The notes: generated by a model from the letters alone, not told the origin. A stretch of DNA of 12,205 nucleotides from Astrothelium macrocarpum (GCA_021030915.1 JAGEMR010000282.1:1-12205), one strand, 5' to 3'; numbered from the stretch's first letter, positions 1 to 8,294 are shown. Translations and numbers: made by a program.

Positions 1-32
1 CATATCAGTCAGTCGGTCACTTTCCGCACCAG
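1..32 (+). repeat. Left terminal inverted repeat of element 1
   Basis: Bases 1-28 are the exact reverse complement of 7171-7198. The match extends to base 32 with one C/T difference at base 29, which is a RIP-type transition. A TA dinucleotide at 3-4 has its partner at 7195-7196, as expected for the TA target duplication of Tc1/mariner/pogo elements, so the element proper probably starts at base 5. The repeat opens with TCAG-TCAG-TCGG-TCAC, a run of related 4-mers that could be part of the transposase binding site (inference). Confidence 0.93.
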
Positions 33-75
33 AAAACCACTTAAACTTTTGTCGCGTTCTAACTTTTTAACGATT

Positions 76-989
76 ATATCAATTTATGCTAAAAAAGAGA
101 ATATTATTTTTATTATTAATATAATTCAATCTACAAAATTTCAAAATAAAAATTTAAATCAACACGTAATTATGAAATATTATAATATTCTATAAAATTC
201 ATTAAATGATAGAATAAATAACTGATAATAACGTATATCAATTCAATCATAATATTATAAATTGGATCAATTTGAAAAATAATCGTTAATCAAATATATA
301 TTCGATTAAAATTCAAAAGAATTCCTATTACATCTTTTTAATATGAAAGATATGACCAATCTTTTATTAAAATCGCGCGAAAATAAATTAATTAATAGAT
401 ACTGAATAAGACGATTTATTGACACATAATCAGATTTCAAAACCAAATTTAATCATTTATATAATTATTAAAGAATATTATAAAAAAATTCAAAGATTAT
501 TTCGGATTGATTTAAATTATTATATAATATAATGAATAAATATAGGATATATAAAAAGGATATTTATAATTTCGATAAAATAAATTTCATGATAAATATA
601 ATAATCATATTAATAATAATAATATATATTGAAAAATATAATAAAATCAAATTTATATAATCTGATAATTGAAAATGGATTATAATTATTGAATATATTA
701 ATATTAAAAATTGATATATTCTATTTTTTATTATTATTTAAAATATCTATTATTTCACGAATTGGATTATAAAATCAGAATTTTCCGATAATTGAATCAT
801 TAAATTTATTTTTAATAAATGGATTAATAATAAAATAAATTTAGATTGAATTCAATATTTTGATAAATATATAAAAAATTATTCAAAAAATATATATTGA
901 TTATTAATTATTAATGGATATAAAAATCATTTATTAATCGAATTTAATAAATTTTATGATAAAAATAAAATTATTCTAATTAATATATT
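76..989 (+). pseudogene. Fot1/pogo transposase, N-terminal part (element 1)
   Basis: This is the left part of a DDE transposase for cut-and-paste transposition, read in the frame of positions 1, 4, 7 and so on. The start is inferred at 76, where ATA probably replaces ATG; element 2 has an equivalent start. An N-terminal helix-turn-helix follows (KKENIIFIINIIQST, from about residue 6), then the CENP-B-like DNA-binding part ending in IRRFIDT*SDFKTKFN (about 403-453). The first catalytic Asp survives in NFDKINFMI (GAT at 574-576). The second, in LIINGYKNHLL, has become Asn (AAT at 913-915). There are many stops at former Arg, Gln or Trp codons, for example 193-195 and three in a row at 223-231. 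The reading breaks off at 989, where the retrotransposon begins. Confidence 0.9.
985..989. repeat. Target site duplication ATATT, left copy
   Basis: ATATT at 985-989 directly precedes the first base of the 5' LTR and is repeated exactly at 6356-6360 after the 3' LTR. Five base pairs is the usual duplication made by copia integrases. Removing one copy together with the element restores the reading frame of the interrupted transposase, which independently confirms the boundaries. Confidence 0.95.
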
Positions 990-1224
990 TGTTAAGAATA
1001 TGCAGGCTGAGAGGACAATATCCGCTTATTGTTCCTGATGAGGACTAGCGTCAGAAGAAGGATATTTCATCCCCTTCTTTTATCTCTTTTTATCTGTAAT
1101 TATCAATATATTAATTAGCGCACCAATAAATAACATAATTAACAATTCTTTTTATAATAATTTTATGAACGTTATTCTGAATATTTTTATTTTTATTGTA
1201 TTATCAAATGATCTGTATTTAATA
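990..1224 (+). repeat. 5' LTR of the copia element
   Basis: It aligns without gaps to 6121-6355, and all differences noticed are C/T or A/G transitions. The first half keeps ancestral-looking G and C (for example GCAGGCTGAGAGGACA at 1002-1017), whereas the second half is AT-converted. It begins TGTTAA and ends TTAATA, where the partner LTR ends TTAACA. It should hold promoter, R region and polyadenylation signals, but I cannot place these confidently. Confidence 0.95.
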
Positions 1225-1240
1225 GATTATGAACCCGGGT
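1225..1240 (+). other. Primer binding site, half-tRNA initiator-Met type
   Basis: Immediately after the 5' LTR lies GATTATGAACCCGGGT. Apart from G-to-A changes this matches the reverse complement of the anticodon arm of initiator methionine tRNA (GGTTATGAGCCC-like). Priming from an internal half of tRNA-iMet is known for Drosophila copia and yeast Ty5, so this element probably uses the same mode. There is no TGG directly after the LTR, as a normal tRNA 3'-end primer would need. The family match is from memory and the RIP correction is inference. Confidence 0.7.
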
Positions 1241-2313
1241 TTTGTAGAGGGCCATTCAGAATTATAGTCGTATTATAATATTACGTGACGTCGTTTATTG
1301 TGAAAAGGCTTTTTCAATCTATCTATTCAGGGAATATAGAGATTGAAGGATATCACCGTCTTCTCCATCCACCGTATATACGAAATTTTAGATAATTTCA
1401 GTGGAAATATTATTATTTTCTGAAAATATATTTAAATCGTAAAAAGAATATATCAAATCAATTAATTTTAAAAAATTGAATTAATTGAATTCCAATTAAA
1501 AAAAATAAAATTTAAATACAATTCTAATATTAATAATCAAAAATTATTATTATTTTTTATTTTTTATTTTATTTATATAATTTGATTTTTAATTTTAATT
1601 ATTTATAAATAATTTAAATTTTATTAATTATTTTTTAAATAATAATATCTGATTCCGTCGGATAAAAATAATCTATTATTTTTTTAATTTATATAAATCA
1701 TAAAATATAATTCTGATAAATATCAAAATAATTTATTAATAAATAAATATATTAAATTATTGATTTAATTTTATTTTTTAAAAATACGAATTTTATAATT
1801 TTTTAATTAATTTTATTCAATTTTTTTATTAAATTCGAATAAAATTCTAATATAATATTATATTGAATTAGTTTTTATATATCAAAAAAAAATGATGAAT
1901 ATATTATAAAATATATTCAAATAAAAGAAATTTAAATAATATTCAAAAATAAATATAAAAAAAAATTCTAAATTTCTGTCAAATAATATCAGATTTAATA
2001 TATAATTTATAAAATAGATGATATCATAATAATAGAAAAAATTTGGATATATTTAAATATTCTATCAAAAAAAATAATTATTATCGAATTAAATTATAAA
2101 ATATATTTAATTCTGAAATATCAAATTTAATAATTATTATCAATTTTATTTTTAAAATATAATTCAATATAAAATATAATCAATATTCAAAATAAAATAA
2201 ATATAAATAAGATATTTCAATTATTTTATGAAAAAAAGAATAATATAAAAATAAAAAATATAATCATATTTATTAAATAATCTTTTAATAAATAATAATT
2301 TATATAAATGATA
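1241..2313 (+). pseudogene. Copia leader and eroded N-terminal Gag region
   Basis: Bases 1241-1385 are noticeably less AT-rich than what follows, with intact-looking stretches such as TACGTGACGTCG. They probably hold the untranslated leader and the Gag start. From about 1385 to 2313 the sequence is nearly all A and T. I could not identify the Gag start codon or any Gag motif there, only that the frame leading to the zinc knuckle (positions 1, 4, 7 and so on) is riddled with stops. The assignment to Gag rests on its position between the primer binding site and the knuckle. Confidence 0.5.
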
Positions 2314-2376
2314 TATTTTTTTTATAATCAAAAGAATCATTTTATCAAGGACTGTCCAGATCGTGAGGCGGTGAAA
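2314..2376 (+). pseudogene. Gag CCHC zinc knuckle of the copia element
   Basis: The translation YFFYNQKNHFIKDC (2314-2355) has the spacing of a CX2CX4HX4C nucleocapsid knuckle. The first two Cys codons have become Tyr (TGY to TAY), while His (2338-2340) and the last Cys (2353-2355) survive. It is followed by PDREAVK and a stop at 2374-2376, probably a former Gln codon. Knuckles of this kind bind the genomic RNA inside the virus-like particle. The frame is the same as the integrase and reverse transcriptase downstream, so Gag and Pol were probably one continuous reading frame, as is common in copia elements. Bases 2347-2373 are an island of unusually well preserved G and C. Confidence 0.8.
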
Positions 2377-3780
2377 TAGATTATCAAATCAATAATTAGA
2401 ATAAATAAAGGCCATAAAATTATAAAAAAATAATCATCAAATCAAAGATTATTAAATTCGAATAATTTAAAATTTCAGATCAAAAAATTGGATTTAGAAT
2501 TTAAAAGATTAAAAAAAAAGAATGAAAATAAATCGAATTAATATCATTATAAAATTCATATTATTCAAAAAGCCTTTTTAATATCCTTAATTATATTTTT
2601 ATCAATATATATATTTTCAGATGATGAATATGAGATTATAAAATTCGTATAAATCGAAAGAATAAAAGATAAATTTTCATATATTTAATAAATATTCAAT
2701 TTTTATATTTCAATTCATATAATTGATAATAATTAATTTTTTAAAAAATTATTAATAATAATTTTAAAAAAATGAATTAAAATCAATAAAAGATATTTTT
2801 TATTTAAAAATATGAAAAATATAATTATAAAAAATAATAAAAATAATAAAATTATTTTATATATTTTATTTATATCTAAATTCGAAATTAATTTAATTTT
2901 TGAATAGAAATTTTATCATAATTATTATTTAATCAATTTAATATCATTAATGATTTTTATTATTATTGATCAGAAATAAAAATCAATTTTTATAATAAAA
3001 ATCTAAAACGGAATATATATTATATAAAAAATTCTGGACCAATTATAAATGAAAATTTTTAAATATTAAAATCAGTATAACGAATTGATTATTTTCGTAA
3101 TTAATTAAAATATCAATTAATTTTAGATAAAATATGAAATAATTTCATATATTAATAAAAAATAAATTGAAATATTATTTTGATATCAGAAATTTGGCTA
3201 TTTTGAAAATCAAATTTTATATTAATTTTATAAAATAACCATTTTAAATAAAACGATTTTTATTATAAATAAAAATATTTTATATGAGATTTATATTTAT
3301 ATCAAAATTAGAAAAATACGAAAAAAAATAATAAAAAAAAAATTATTTATTTTTGAATTAATTTTTATAAATATTTATAATTCTATTAAAAAAATTCGTA
3401 ATAACGAATGATATTTCTTATATATTATAAATAATTATTTTAGAAAATATTGGATCTTTTTATTAAAGATAAAAAAGAAGATTATAAAAATTCTTTTAAT
3501 CTGAAAATTAAAAATAAAATGAAAGACAGAATTTATATTGAAATTTATATATTTTAATAATATAAAAAAATTATTTAAAATGATCAAATAATAAAAAAAA
3601 GAATTTAATGTAAATTCTAATTCAATAAAATTATATAATTTAATATAAAATGAATCTATTAAAAAAAATATCCAAATTTTAAAAAAAAATATAAAATTAA
3701 TATTAAAAAAAACCGTTTTTTTAAATAAATTCTAATCTGAAATTTTAAAAATCGGAATATATATATAAAATCGAATAATT
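2377..3780 (+). pseudogene. Copia Pol: protease and integrase core region, unreadable
   Basis: By position this must encode the end of Gag, the aspartic protease and the HHCC and DDE core of integrase. Base conversion is so heavy that I could not place the protease Asp-Ser-Gly site or the integrase catalytic residues with confidence. A charged stretch rich in Lys, Leu and Glu at about 2480-2560 may be a short coiled coil. No gene in another frame or on the other strand was found here. The short antisense frame at 4377-4574 further on is a by-product of the AT bias. Confidence 0.55.
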
Positions 3781-4080
3781 ATTAGATCAGAAATTGATAG
3801 ATAAAAAATTTTATCAGAAAAAGTCTTTTATAGAATCAAATCATTAATTAATTATATTCGAATTTGGAAATATAAAATATATTTTTATATTAATCCAAAA
3901 TTTTTATTTAAATGATCAGATAAATTTATGAATAAAAAAAAATTAAAAATATTTATTAATTATAAAAATAATATTATGAAATAATATAAAATATGGATAT
4001 TTAATAGAAAAATAATGATCAAAATTTTAATAAATAATATATAATTCAATAAAAATAAAAGAATCATATATAAAAATTTA
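3781..4080 (+). pseudogene. Copia integrase C-terminal region
   Basis: In the same frame as the reverse transcriptase, 3841-4020 reads SLINYIRIWKYKIYFYINPK followed by KFMNKKKLKIFINYKNN and YKIWIFNRKIMIKI. This is the copia pattern 'LRIWGCKAYV...K...GIFVGY...YRIW...' that closes the integrase and joins it to the reverse transcriptase. Gly and Cys have been replaced by Lys and Tyr or Asn, as G-to-A and C-to-T changes would produce. The stops at 3913-3915 and 3982-3984 fall where Gly or Arg and Gln would be. The integrase of such elements inserts the cDNA and makes the 5-bp duplication seen here. Confidence 0.85.
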
Positions 4081-4680
4081 AATCTTTTAATCAATATTAT
4101 TTTAAATATTATTCCAATTAAAAATTTAATAAAAAAATTATTAAAATTAGAAATTTAGAAATGTATATTATTTTATATTGAGATTCTATCATAAAAAGAG
4201 GCAAATAATAAATCAGTTAAAAGACCTTCAGAAATAAATTATGAAAAAATAATCAAAAATCCGAATCAAAATATCACAGATAAAACGATATAAAAAGAAT
4301 AAAAAATTCCTACCAATTAAGAAATCAGAAGGAATAAAAGATAAAAAGAGAATAATGATAAGAATTCAGATCAATTTCAAATGAAGATATTTCGAATTTT
4401 ATTTATAATTATTATAAAAATAGAATCAGATAATTTTATTAAAATTAATTGGATATTATTCATTATTAAAATTAAAAAAATTTCTGAATTTAAAATATAT
4501 AATAAAATTATTAATAATTCAGAATAGGAATATATATAAAAAGATATTATTAATAAAAAAATATAGATATTCATTATTAATAATATTTAAAAAATAATAT
4601 TTCGATCAAAAAAATCAAATATTATTATTTTTAAATAAATATTTAAAATCAAATATAATATTAATAGATTAATTGAAAAA

Positions 4681-5100
4681 TTTAAAATAAAATTTATTAT
4701 TAGAAATTTTTTATAAAAATTTGGAATTAATTTTGAAAAAATATTTATATCAATTATTCGATATAATATATTACGGATATTTATAATTATAATTTATATA
4801 AAAGATTTTAAAATATATAATATAGATATCAATAATATTTTTATTGAATTTTTTCTGAAAGAAGATATTTATATGACAAATTCATCAGATATTTTTCTTT
4901 TATTAGAAATATATTTTTATATTCTACGAAATTTATATGATTTAAAATAAATTATATAAAATTAGAATCAATATTATATTTTAAAAATAGAAAAATTTAA
5001 TTTTGAATAAAACGAAATAGATTTTTATTTATTCATTTAATCAGAAAAAAATTTTATAATTCTGATATATATTAATAATATTATAATCATCGGAAAGAAA
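4681..5100 (+). pseudogene. Copia reverse transcriptase
   Basis: This is the RNA-dependent DNA polymerase of the element. The run FKIKFIIRNFL*KFGINFEK matches the start of copia RT (KARLV.RG..Q..G.D...TFAPV). RYNILRIF follows at about 4765, then NIDINNIFIEFFLKEDIYMT at 4819-4878, corresponding to the 'D..NAF....L.E.IYM' block with its first catalytic Asp intact (4825-4827). ILRNLYDLK at 4921-4947 corresponds to 'LRSLYGLKQ'. The catalytic YVDD box has become YINN (5068-5079): both Asp codons changed from GAY to AAT, so the enzyme would be dead even without the stops. All these blocks share one frame, so no net indel occurred between 4681 and 5090. Confidence 0.95.
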
Positions 5101-5560
5101 TTAAAAGATATTTAATGATTCAAAAATGCCTTTAATATTGTATTTAAAATTAAAAATTTGGAAAAAATTCAAAAAATTTTAAAAATTCAAATAACACGAG
5201 ATTAAATTAAAGGAATTTTATGATTTAATTAAATATATTATATTCAAAATATTTTTTTAGAATTTTATATGAATAAAGATAATATTAATCCAATTAAATC
5301 GCCTATAAATTCATATAAGAATCTTTAATCAGTAAATTTTAATAATAATAAAACGAATAAATAGAAATATATTAAAAAAATTGAAAAATGAATATATCTA
5401 AAAATTCAGATTAGATCAGATATTATTTTTATATTTAAAAGATTGAATTAATATTTCGGGAATTTAATAAATTTTCATATATTAATATTAAAAAAATTGA
5501 ATTAATATATTTGATTAAATAAGAATTTCGGAATTATATTTTATAAAAATCATTTAAATA
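5101..5560 (+). pseudogene. Copia RT connection region with apparent frameshifts
   Basis: This stretch links RT to RNase H. Readable blocks are IQKILKIQITRD (from about 5167), IQNIFLEFYMNKD (to 5280) and NPIKSPINSYKNL after it. Next come IYL at 5392-5400 and then, one base later in frame, IRSDIIFIFKRLN*YFGNLINF, corresponding to 'TRPDI.F.LGRLNQYLG.P...H'. The frame therefore seems to shift by one at the A run 5401-5405, and back near the A run 5490-5496, before the RNase H start. These shifts are inferred from family resemblance by eye. Confidence 0.75.
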
Positions 5561-6100
5561 TTTTATTTAAATATTCTGATTCAGATTATATCATAAATAA
5601 AATAAATAAAATATTTATTTTAAAAAATGTATTTATTTTTATTAAAAATCCAATTTTATGGATAAATAAAAAATAGAAATTGATAATAATATCAATAATA
5701 AAAATGGAATATATGATAATATATAAATATATAAAATAATTTCAATGAATTATCCAAATTCTGAAAGATATGAAATGAGAATATCTGATTGGATTTTTTT
5801 TTTTTAAAATTAATTATAAAAAAAAATCAAAAATTTGTTTTTAATTCATTTATTAGAATAATAATTGGATTTCGAAAGAATAATTAAACCGTATTAATAT
5901 TGATGAAAAATATATATATTCATGAATAATCAAAATATATTGATATTATTTATTATTATATACGAATATTATGACGAATAAAAAGAATTATTATTGAATT
6001 TATTTTCAATTCTGATATGACGATTAATAAATTTATTAAATCTAAAACTGATTCTAATTTTCAAATATTTGTTCAATAATTTGGATTAACGGAATATTAA
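5561..6100 (+). pseudogene. Copia RNase H and Pol C-terminus
   Basis: RNase H removes the RNA template strand during reverse transcription. KYSDSDYIINKINKIF at 5569-5616 matches the start of copia RNase H ('YSDSDWAGD...R'), KMEYM at 5701-5715 matches 'EAEYMA', and LILMKNIYIHE*SKYIDIIY (about 5893-5952) matches the 'LA.NP..HERSKHIDI.YH' block. EFIFNSDMTINKFIK ends the conserved part ('.PTS.M.AD..TK'). The frame ends at TAA 6098-6100, only 20 bp before the 3' LTR, as is usual for copia. The frame moves by one between 5715 and 5890, most simply at the 12-base T run 5794-5805. Confidence 0.9.
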
Positions 6101-6111
6101 TTTTTAAATCT

Positions 6112-6120
6112 GAAAGAGAG
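6112..6120 (+). other. Polypurine tract
   Basis: GAAAGAGAG directly abuts the first base of the 3' LTR. In LTR retrotransposons this tract survives RNase H digestion and primes plus-strand DNA synthesis. Position and composition are as expected. Confidence 0.85.
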
Positions 6121-6355
6121 TATTAAGAATATATAAATTGAAAGAATAATATCCGTTTATTATTTCTGATAAAGATTAGCATCAGAAGAAGGATATTTTA
6201 TTCCCTTTTTTTGTCTCTTTTTATCTGTAATTATCAATATATTAGTTAATATATCAGCAAGTAACACAGTTAGCAGTTCCTTTTATAGTAGTTCTGTGAG
6301 TGTTATTCTGAGTGTCCTTACTTCCACTGCACCATCGAATGACCTGTACTTAACA
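6121..6355 (+). repeat. 3' LTR of the copia element
   Basis: It aligns without gaps to 990-1224. Here the pattern is reversed: the first half is AT-converted (ATAAATTGAAAGAATA where the 5' LTR has GCAGGCTGAGAGGACA), while the second half is well preserved (for example CTTACTTCCACTGCACC near 6318). It ends TTAACA at 6350-6355 and is followed directly by the ATATT duplication. The reading frame opening at 6296 begins in this LTR by chance and runs into the transposase remnant. Confidence 0.95.
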
Positions 6356-6360
6356 ATATT
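6356..6360. repeat. Target site duplication ATATT, right copy
   Basis: Exact copy of 985-989, directly after the 3' LTR. Confidence 0.95.
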
Positions 6361-7120
6361 TATATATTCATTTTATTTATTTCAGTTATTAGATATCGTA
6401 TTATATTCATTTTTAAAATATATATATGATAATGAAATTAATTTATTGATTAAAATTGTGATTAATCATATCATTAAATTTGAATTTTTTATCATATTTA
6501 AATTCATCTATTTCAAAATTTTTACAAAATCAAATATCAAATCTGAATTTAAAAGAATTGGAATTATATTTTAAAATTCAGATTCTGTAATTTTTAAATT
6601 AGATATTTATTTAAGAATATTTATATCGTTGAATAATCGTCCGTCAATCATTTATAAATAAAAATCATAAATTTTTTTCAATTTTCAATAAATAATCAAA
6701 TAATCCAATTTTATTAAAAAACGAATTTCTATTCATTAAAAAAATTTTCTAATATCAATTATTGAAATTATAAATCAGATGATAAAAAATACGCAGATAA
6801 TGACGCATTCAATTATTTTTTTGATTGAATAAATATGTATTCTTGAAAATATAAATATGACATTTATAAAATATCAGAAGGCCAAAAAATTATATATATA
6901 ATTTGGAAAAATATTTAATATAAATAATTTTATAAAATTACTGATTGAAAAAGATTCAAAAAAACGATATATATCTGATAAAAACGAAAATAATAATTCA
7001 TTAAAAAAAATGATAACGATTTTATGATGATATGATAATTATAATATAATTGGATATAATATACGTATTTATAATAAAATTGAAAAAATAAATACTGAAT
7101 CAGAATCTGATGAAAAATAA
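6361..7120 (+). pseudogene. Fot1/pogo transposase, C-terminal part (element 1)
   Basis: This continues the gene interrupted at 989; the joined gene (76-989 plus 6361-7120) is 1,674 bp, exactly 558 codons with the stop, close to Fot1-family length. FQLLDIVLYSFLKYIYD at about 6380-6430 matches 'QPLDVGCFSPLKRAYGD' and holds the third catalytic Asp (GAT 6392-6394). It lies 35 residues after the second Asp position, the DD35D spacing of this group. The conserved tail NHIIKFEFF...FTKSNI.S.FKRIGIIF*NSDSVIFKLD follows. At the C-terminus, YX2YX4YX4Y (7031-7072) is a CCHC zinc knuckle with all four ligands turned into Tyr. An acidic tail ESESDEK follows, then TAA at 7118-7120. Confidence 0.92.
7031..7072 (+). 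other. Mutated CCHC zinc knuckle of transposase 1
   Basis: The codons at 7031, 7040, 7055 and 7070 are all TAT, in the spacing X2-X4-X4 of a CX2CX4HX4C knuckle. The residues between them (for example IIG and NIRI) resemble the intact knuckle of element 2 (KNCGKTGHNTRT). TGY to TAY on Cys and CAY to TAY on His are each a single RIP-type transition. Confidence 0.8.
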
Positions 7121-7166
7121 ATAAATTTTCAAATTATTATTATGTGTATTAATATTGATGGGGTAT

Positions 7167-7198
7167 CTGATGCGGAAAGTGACCGACTGACTGATATG
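7167..7198 (-). repeat. Right terminal inverted repeat of element 1
   Basis: Reverse complement of 1-32 with one mismatch. The TA target dinucleotide is at 7195-7196, so the element proper ends at 7194. It is clearly less mutated than the transposase gene next to it. Confidence 0.93.
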
Positions 7199-7595
7199 AC
7201 CGGCTGAGTGGTAAACCACGTTATTCTTTTTTTCTGAATTATAATCTTTTCATTTATTTATATAAATTGATATTTTAAAATAATATTTTTTATAATCATT
7301 TATTCAAATTCGTATAATAATTTTTTATTCATTATAATAATTATTTTTATATAAATAATCGTATATATATATTTCCAATCAAAAATTGATAAATCTAAAA
7401 AGAATTCTGATTTTATAAAAAAAATCTATTTATTGATTTTTTTAAATTAATTAAAAATAATATCCGTATTAAATAATATTAATTTTATTTTAAATTATTC
7501 ATTTTCAATATTATAAATATTAAAAATATTGATCCAAATAAATCAGAATAAATTAAAAAAATCTTTTTAATTTGATAAAAAATTTCCTTCAATAA
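7199..7595. other. Flanking AT-rich spacer, no gene seen
   Basis: The first 25 bases keep normal composition (ACCGGCTGAGTGG and so on) and include a small inverted repeat GTGGT-AA-ACCAC at 7208-7219. From about 7226 to 7580 the sequence is almost entirely A and T, with no frame or motif that I recognise on either strand. It is probably another RIP-converted repeat, whose identity is lost. Confidence 0.6.
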
Positions 7596-7967
7596 TGTTA
7601 TGATCCTAGGTATCCTTGGGGTCAAGTCTACTTGGGATCAAGGTGGCTTCTAAAATGAGTCGATAAAGGACTGAACTAGCAAGGAATAATGTTTTAATAA
7701 TTCAAAATTCTATTAAAGACGTTATTAAAGACTAATTTAAAAAATGGCTTTGAATATAACGAGATCATAATAATCGTGTTGAATTTTTATATATTTGTAC
7801 TGAAATGAGTTTATGAGTCTTTTATTCAAGGGCTCACGTTGAATCTATGAGCCTTCTATTCAAAGGCTCACGCTGAATCTGTGAGGTACGACACCTTTCT
7901 AACGTTCTTAACACTACTCCCCTTTCTTACAGTACGTGACCTCACGTATTATTTATAATGAATAACA
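7596..7967 (+). repeat. Candidate LTR or repeat terminus with preserved composition
   Basis: This segment stands out by having normal G and C content inside AT-rich surroundings. It opens TGTTATGATC and closes AATAACA, giving the TGTTAT/ATAACA inverted ends typical of LTRs, and TGG follows at 7968-7970, as a tRNA primer site could start. A TATA-like stretch lies at about 7788-7795, upstream of the tandem repeat. Against this, the flanks (AATAA before, TGGCC after) show no target duplication, and no second copy is present in the window, so it could be a 5' LTR of a truncated element or another repeat altogether. Its orientation is uncertain. Confidence 0.4.
7813..7880 (+). repeat. Tandem 34-bp repeat with hairpin potential
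   Basis: Two adjacent 34-bp units (7813-7846 and 7847-7880) differ by four transitions. Unit 2 folds into a perfect 8-bp stem, TGAGCCTT (7848-7855) with AAGGCTCA (7863-7870) and a 7-base loop. Unit 1 can form a weaker version. If the surrounding segment is an LTR, these could be R/U5 structural or processing elements (inference). Confidence 0.85.
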
Positions 7968-7990
7968 TGGCCCTTTTTTTAGAATCCAAA

Positions 7991-8208
7991 ATGAATTCTG
8001 ACGAAAATTTTGACCTTTTTTTTTTGAATCGTATTTATCGCGATCATATTTTTGGAAACCGCCGTATCCATTATCAGAATTTCATTATCAAAATATTTTA
8101 TAATTTTTATTTCTAATCTAATCGTATTTATATAAAAATATCTGAAAAACTGATATACATTGAATATCAGAAATATGATTATTTATATATTTTTATATTT
8201 TAAAATAA
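7991..8208 (+). pseudogene. Short unrecognised reading frame after the candidate LTR
   Basis: ATG at 7991 opens MNSDENFDLFFLNRIYRDHI, and 41 codons later a stop stands at 8114-8116. The same frame continues afterwards with SNRIYIKISEKLIYIEYQKY until another stop near 8200. The composition is rich in Asn, Tyr, Ile and Lys, as expected if a Ser/Thr/His/Gln-rich protein had been AT-converted. Its position just after the candidate LTR fits the start of a Gag protein, but no Gag motif is visible. The frame is cut by element 2 at about 8210. It could equally be chance. Confidence 0.3.
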
Positions 8209-8210
8209 TA

Positions 8211-8265
8211 ACGTATTCCACAAGCGAGCGGAACATACAAGCGAGTGGAACACGAACATCAAAAA
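8211..8265 (+). repeat. Left terminal inverted repeat of element 2
   Basis: Reverse complement of 10021-10075 over 55 bp with a single T/C difference (8259 against 10027). Inside it are two adjacent 17-bp near-copies, 8220-8236 and 8237-8253 (core ACAAGCGAG[C/T]GGAACA). This resembles the doubled transposase-binding motifs found in many Tc1/mariner ends. Confidence 0.95.
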
Positions 8266-8294
8266 AGCTACCATTTCAATCAAAAAACTATCAA

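Larger units (their letters stand above)
990..6355 (+). mobile_element. Complete, mutated Ty1/copia LTR retrotransposon
   Basis: The element is 5,366 bp, in order: LTR (990-1224), primer binding site, Gag-Pol, polypurine tract, LTR (6121-6355). The LTRs are both 235 bp and open and close with the inverted pair TGTTAA/TTAACA, seen with RIP-type changes. The insertion is bounded by the ATATT duplication. The domain order integrase, reverse transcriptase, RNase H is that of Ty1/copia (Pseudoviridae), not Ty3/gypsy. The internal region is dominated by A and T (for example only 4 G or C in 3121-3180), and in-frame stops make it non-autonomous. It inserted into the transposase gene of element 1 in the same orientation. 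Confidence 0.96.
5..7194 (+). mobile_element. Element 1: Fot1/pogo-type DNA transposon, split by a copia insertion
   Basis: This is a Tc1/mariner-superfamily transposon bounded by inverted repeats (1-32 and 7167-7198) and flanked by TA. Removing 990-6360 (the retrotransposon plus one copy of its 5-bp duplication) leaves about 1,819 bp, a normal size for Fot1-like fungal elements. It carries one transposase gene in two exon-like pieces (76-989 and 6361-7120), which rejoin in frame. The interior is extremely AT-rich, while the ends keep normal base composition. Element 1 must predate the copia insertion. The tight match of the ends and the absence of net indels suggest that point mutation, not age, destroyed it. 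Confidence 0.92.

Noticed and set aside
4377..4574. Minus-strand open frame of 65 codons
   Set aside because: It is nearly all Ile, Leu, Ser, Asn and Tyr, as any open frame in AT-saturated DNA would be, and it lies antisense to the copia Pol region between the integrase tail and RT.
6296..6360. Start of the open frame at 6296
   Set aside because: The ATG-like start (written as GTG/ATG context in the LTR) belongs to the 3' LTR. Only the part after 6361 is coding, and that belongs to transposase 1.
7813..7880. CRISPR-like repeat
   Set aside because: There are only two adjacent units with no spacers between them, in a eukaryotic context.
7596..7967. Solo LTR
   Set aside because: The 5 bp before (AATAA) and after (TGGCC) the proposed ends do not match, so there is no target duplication to support a solo LTR.
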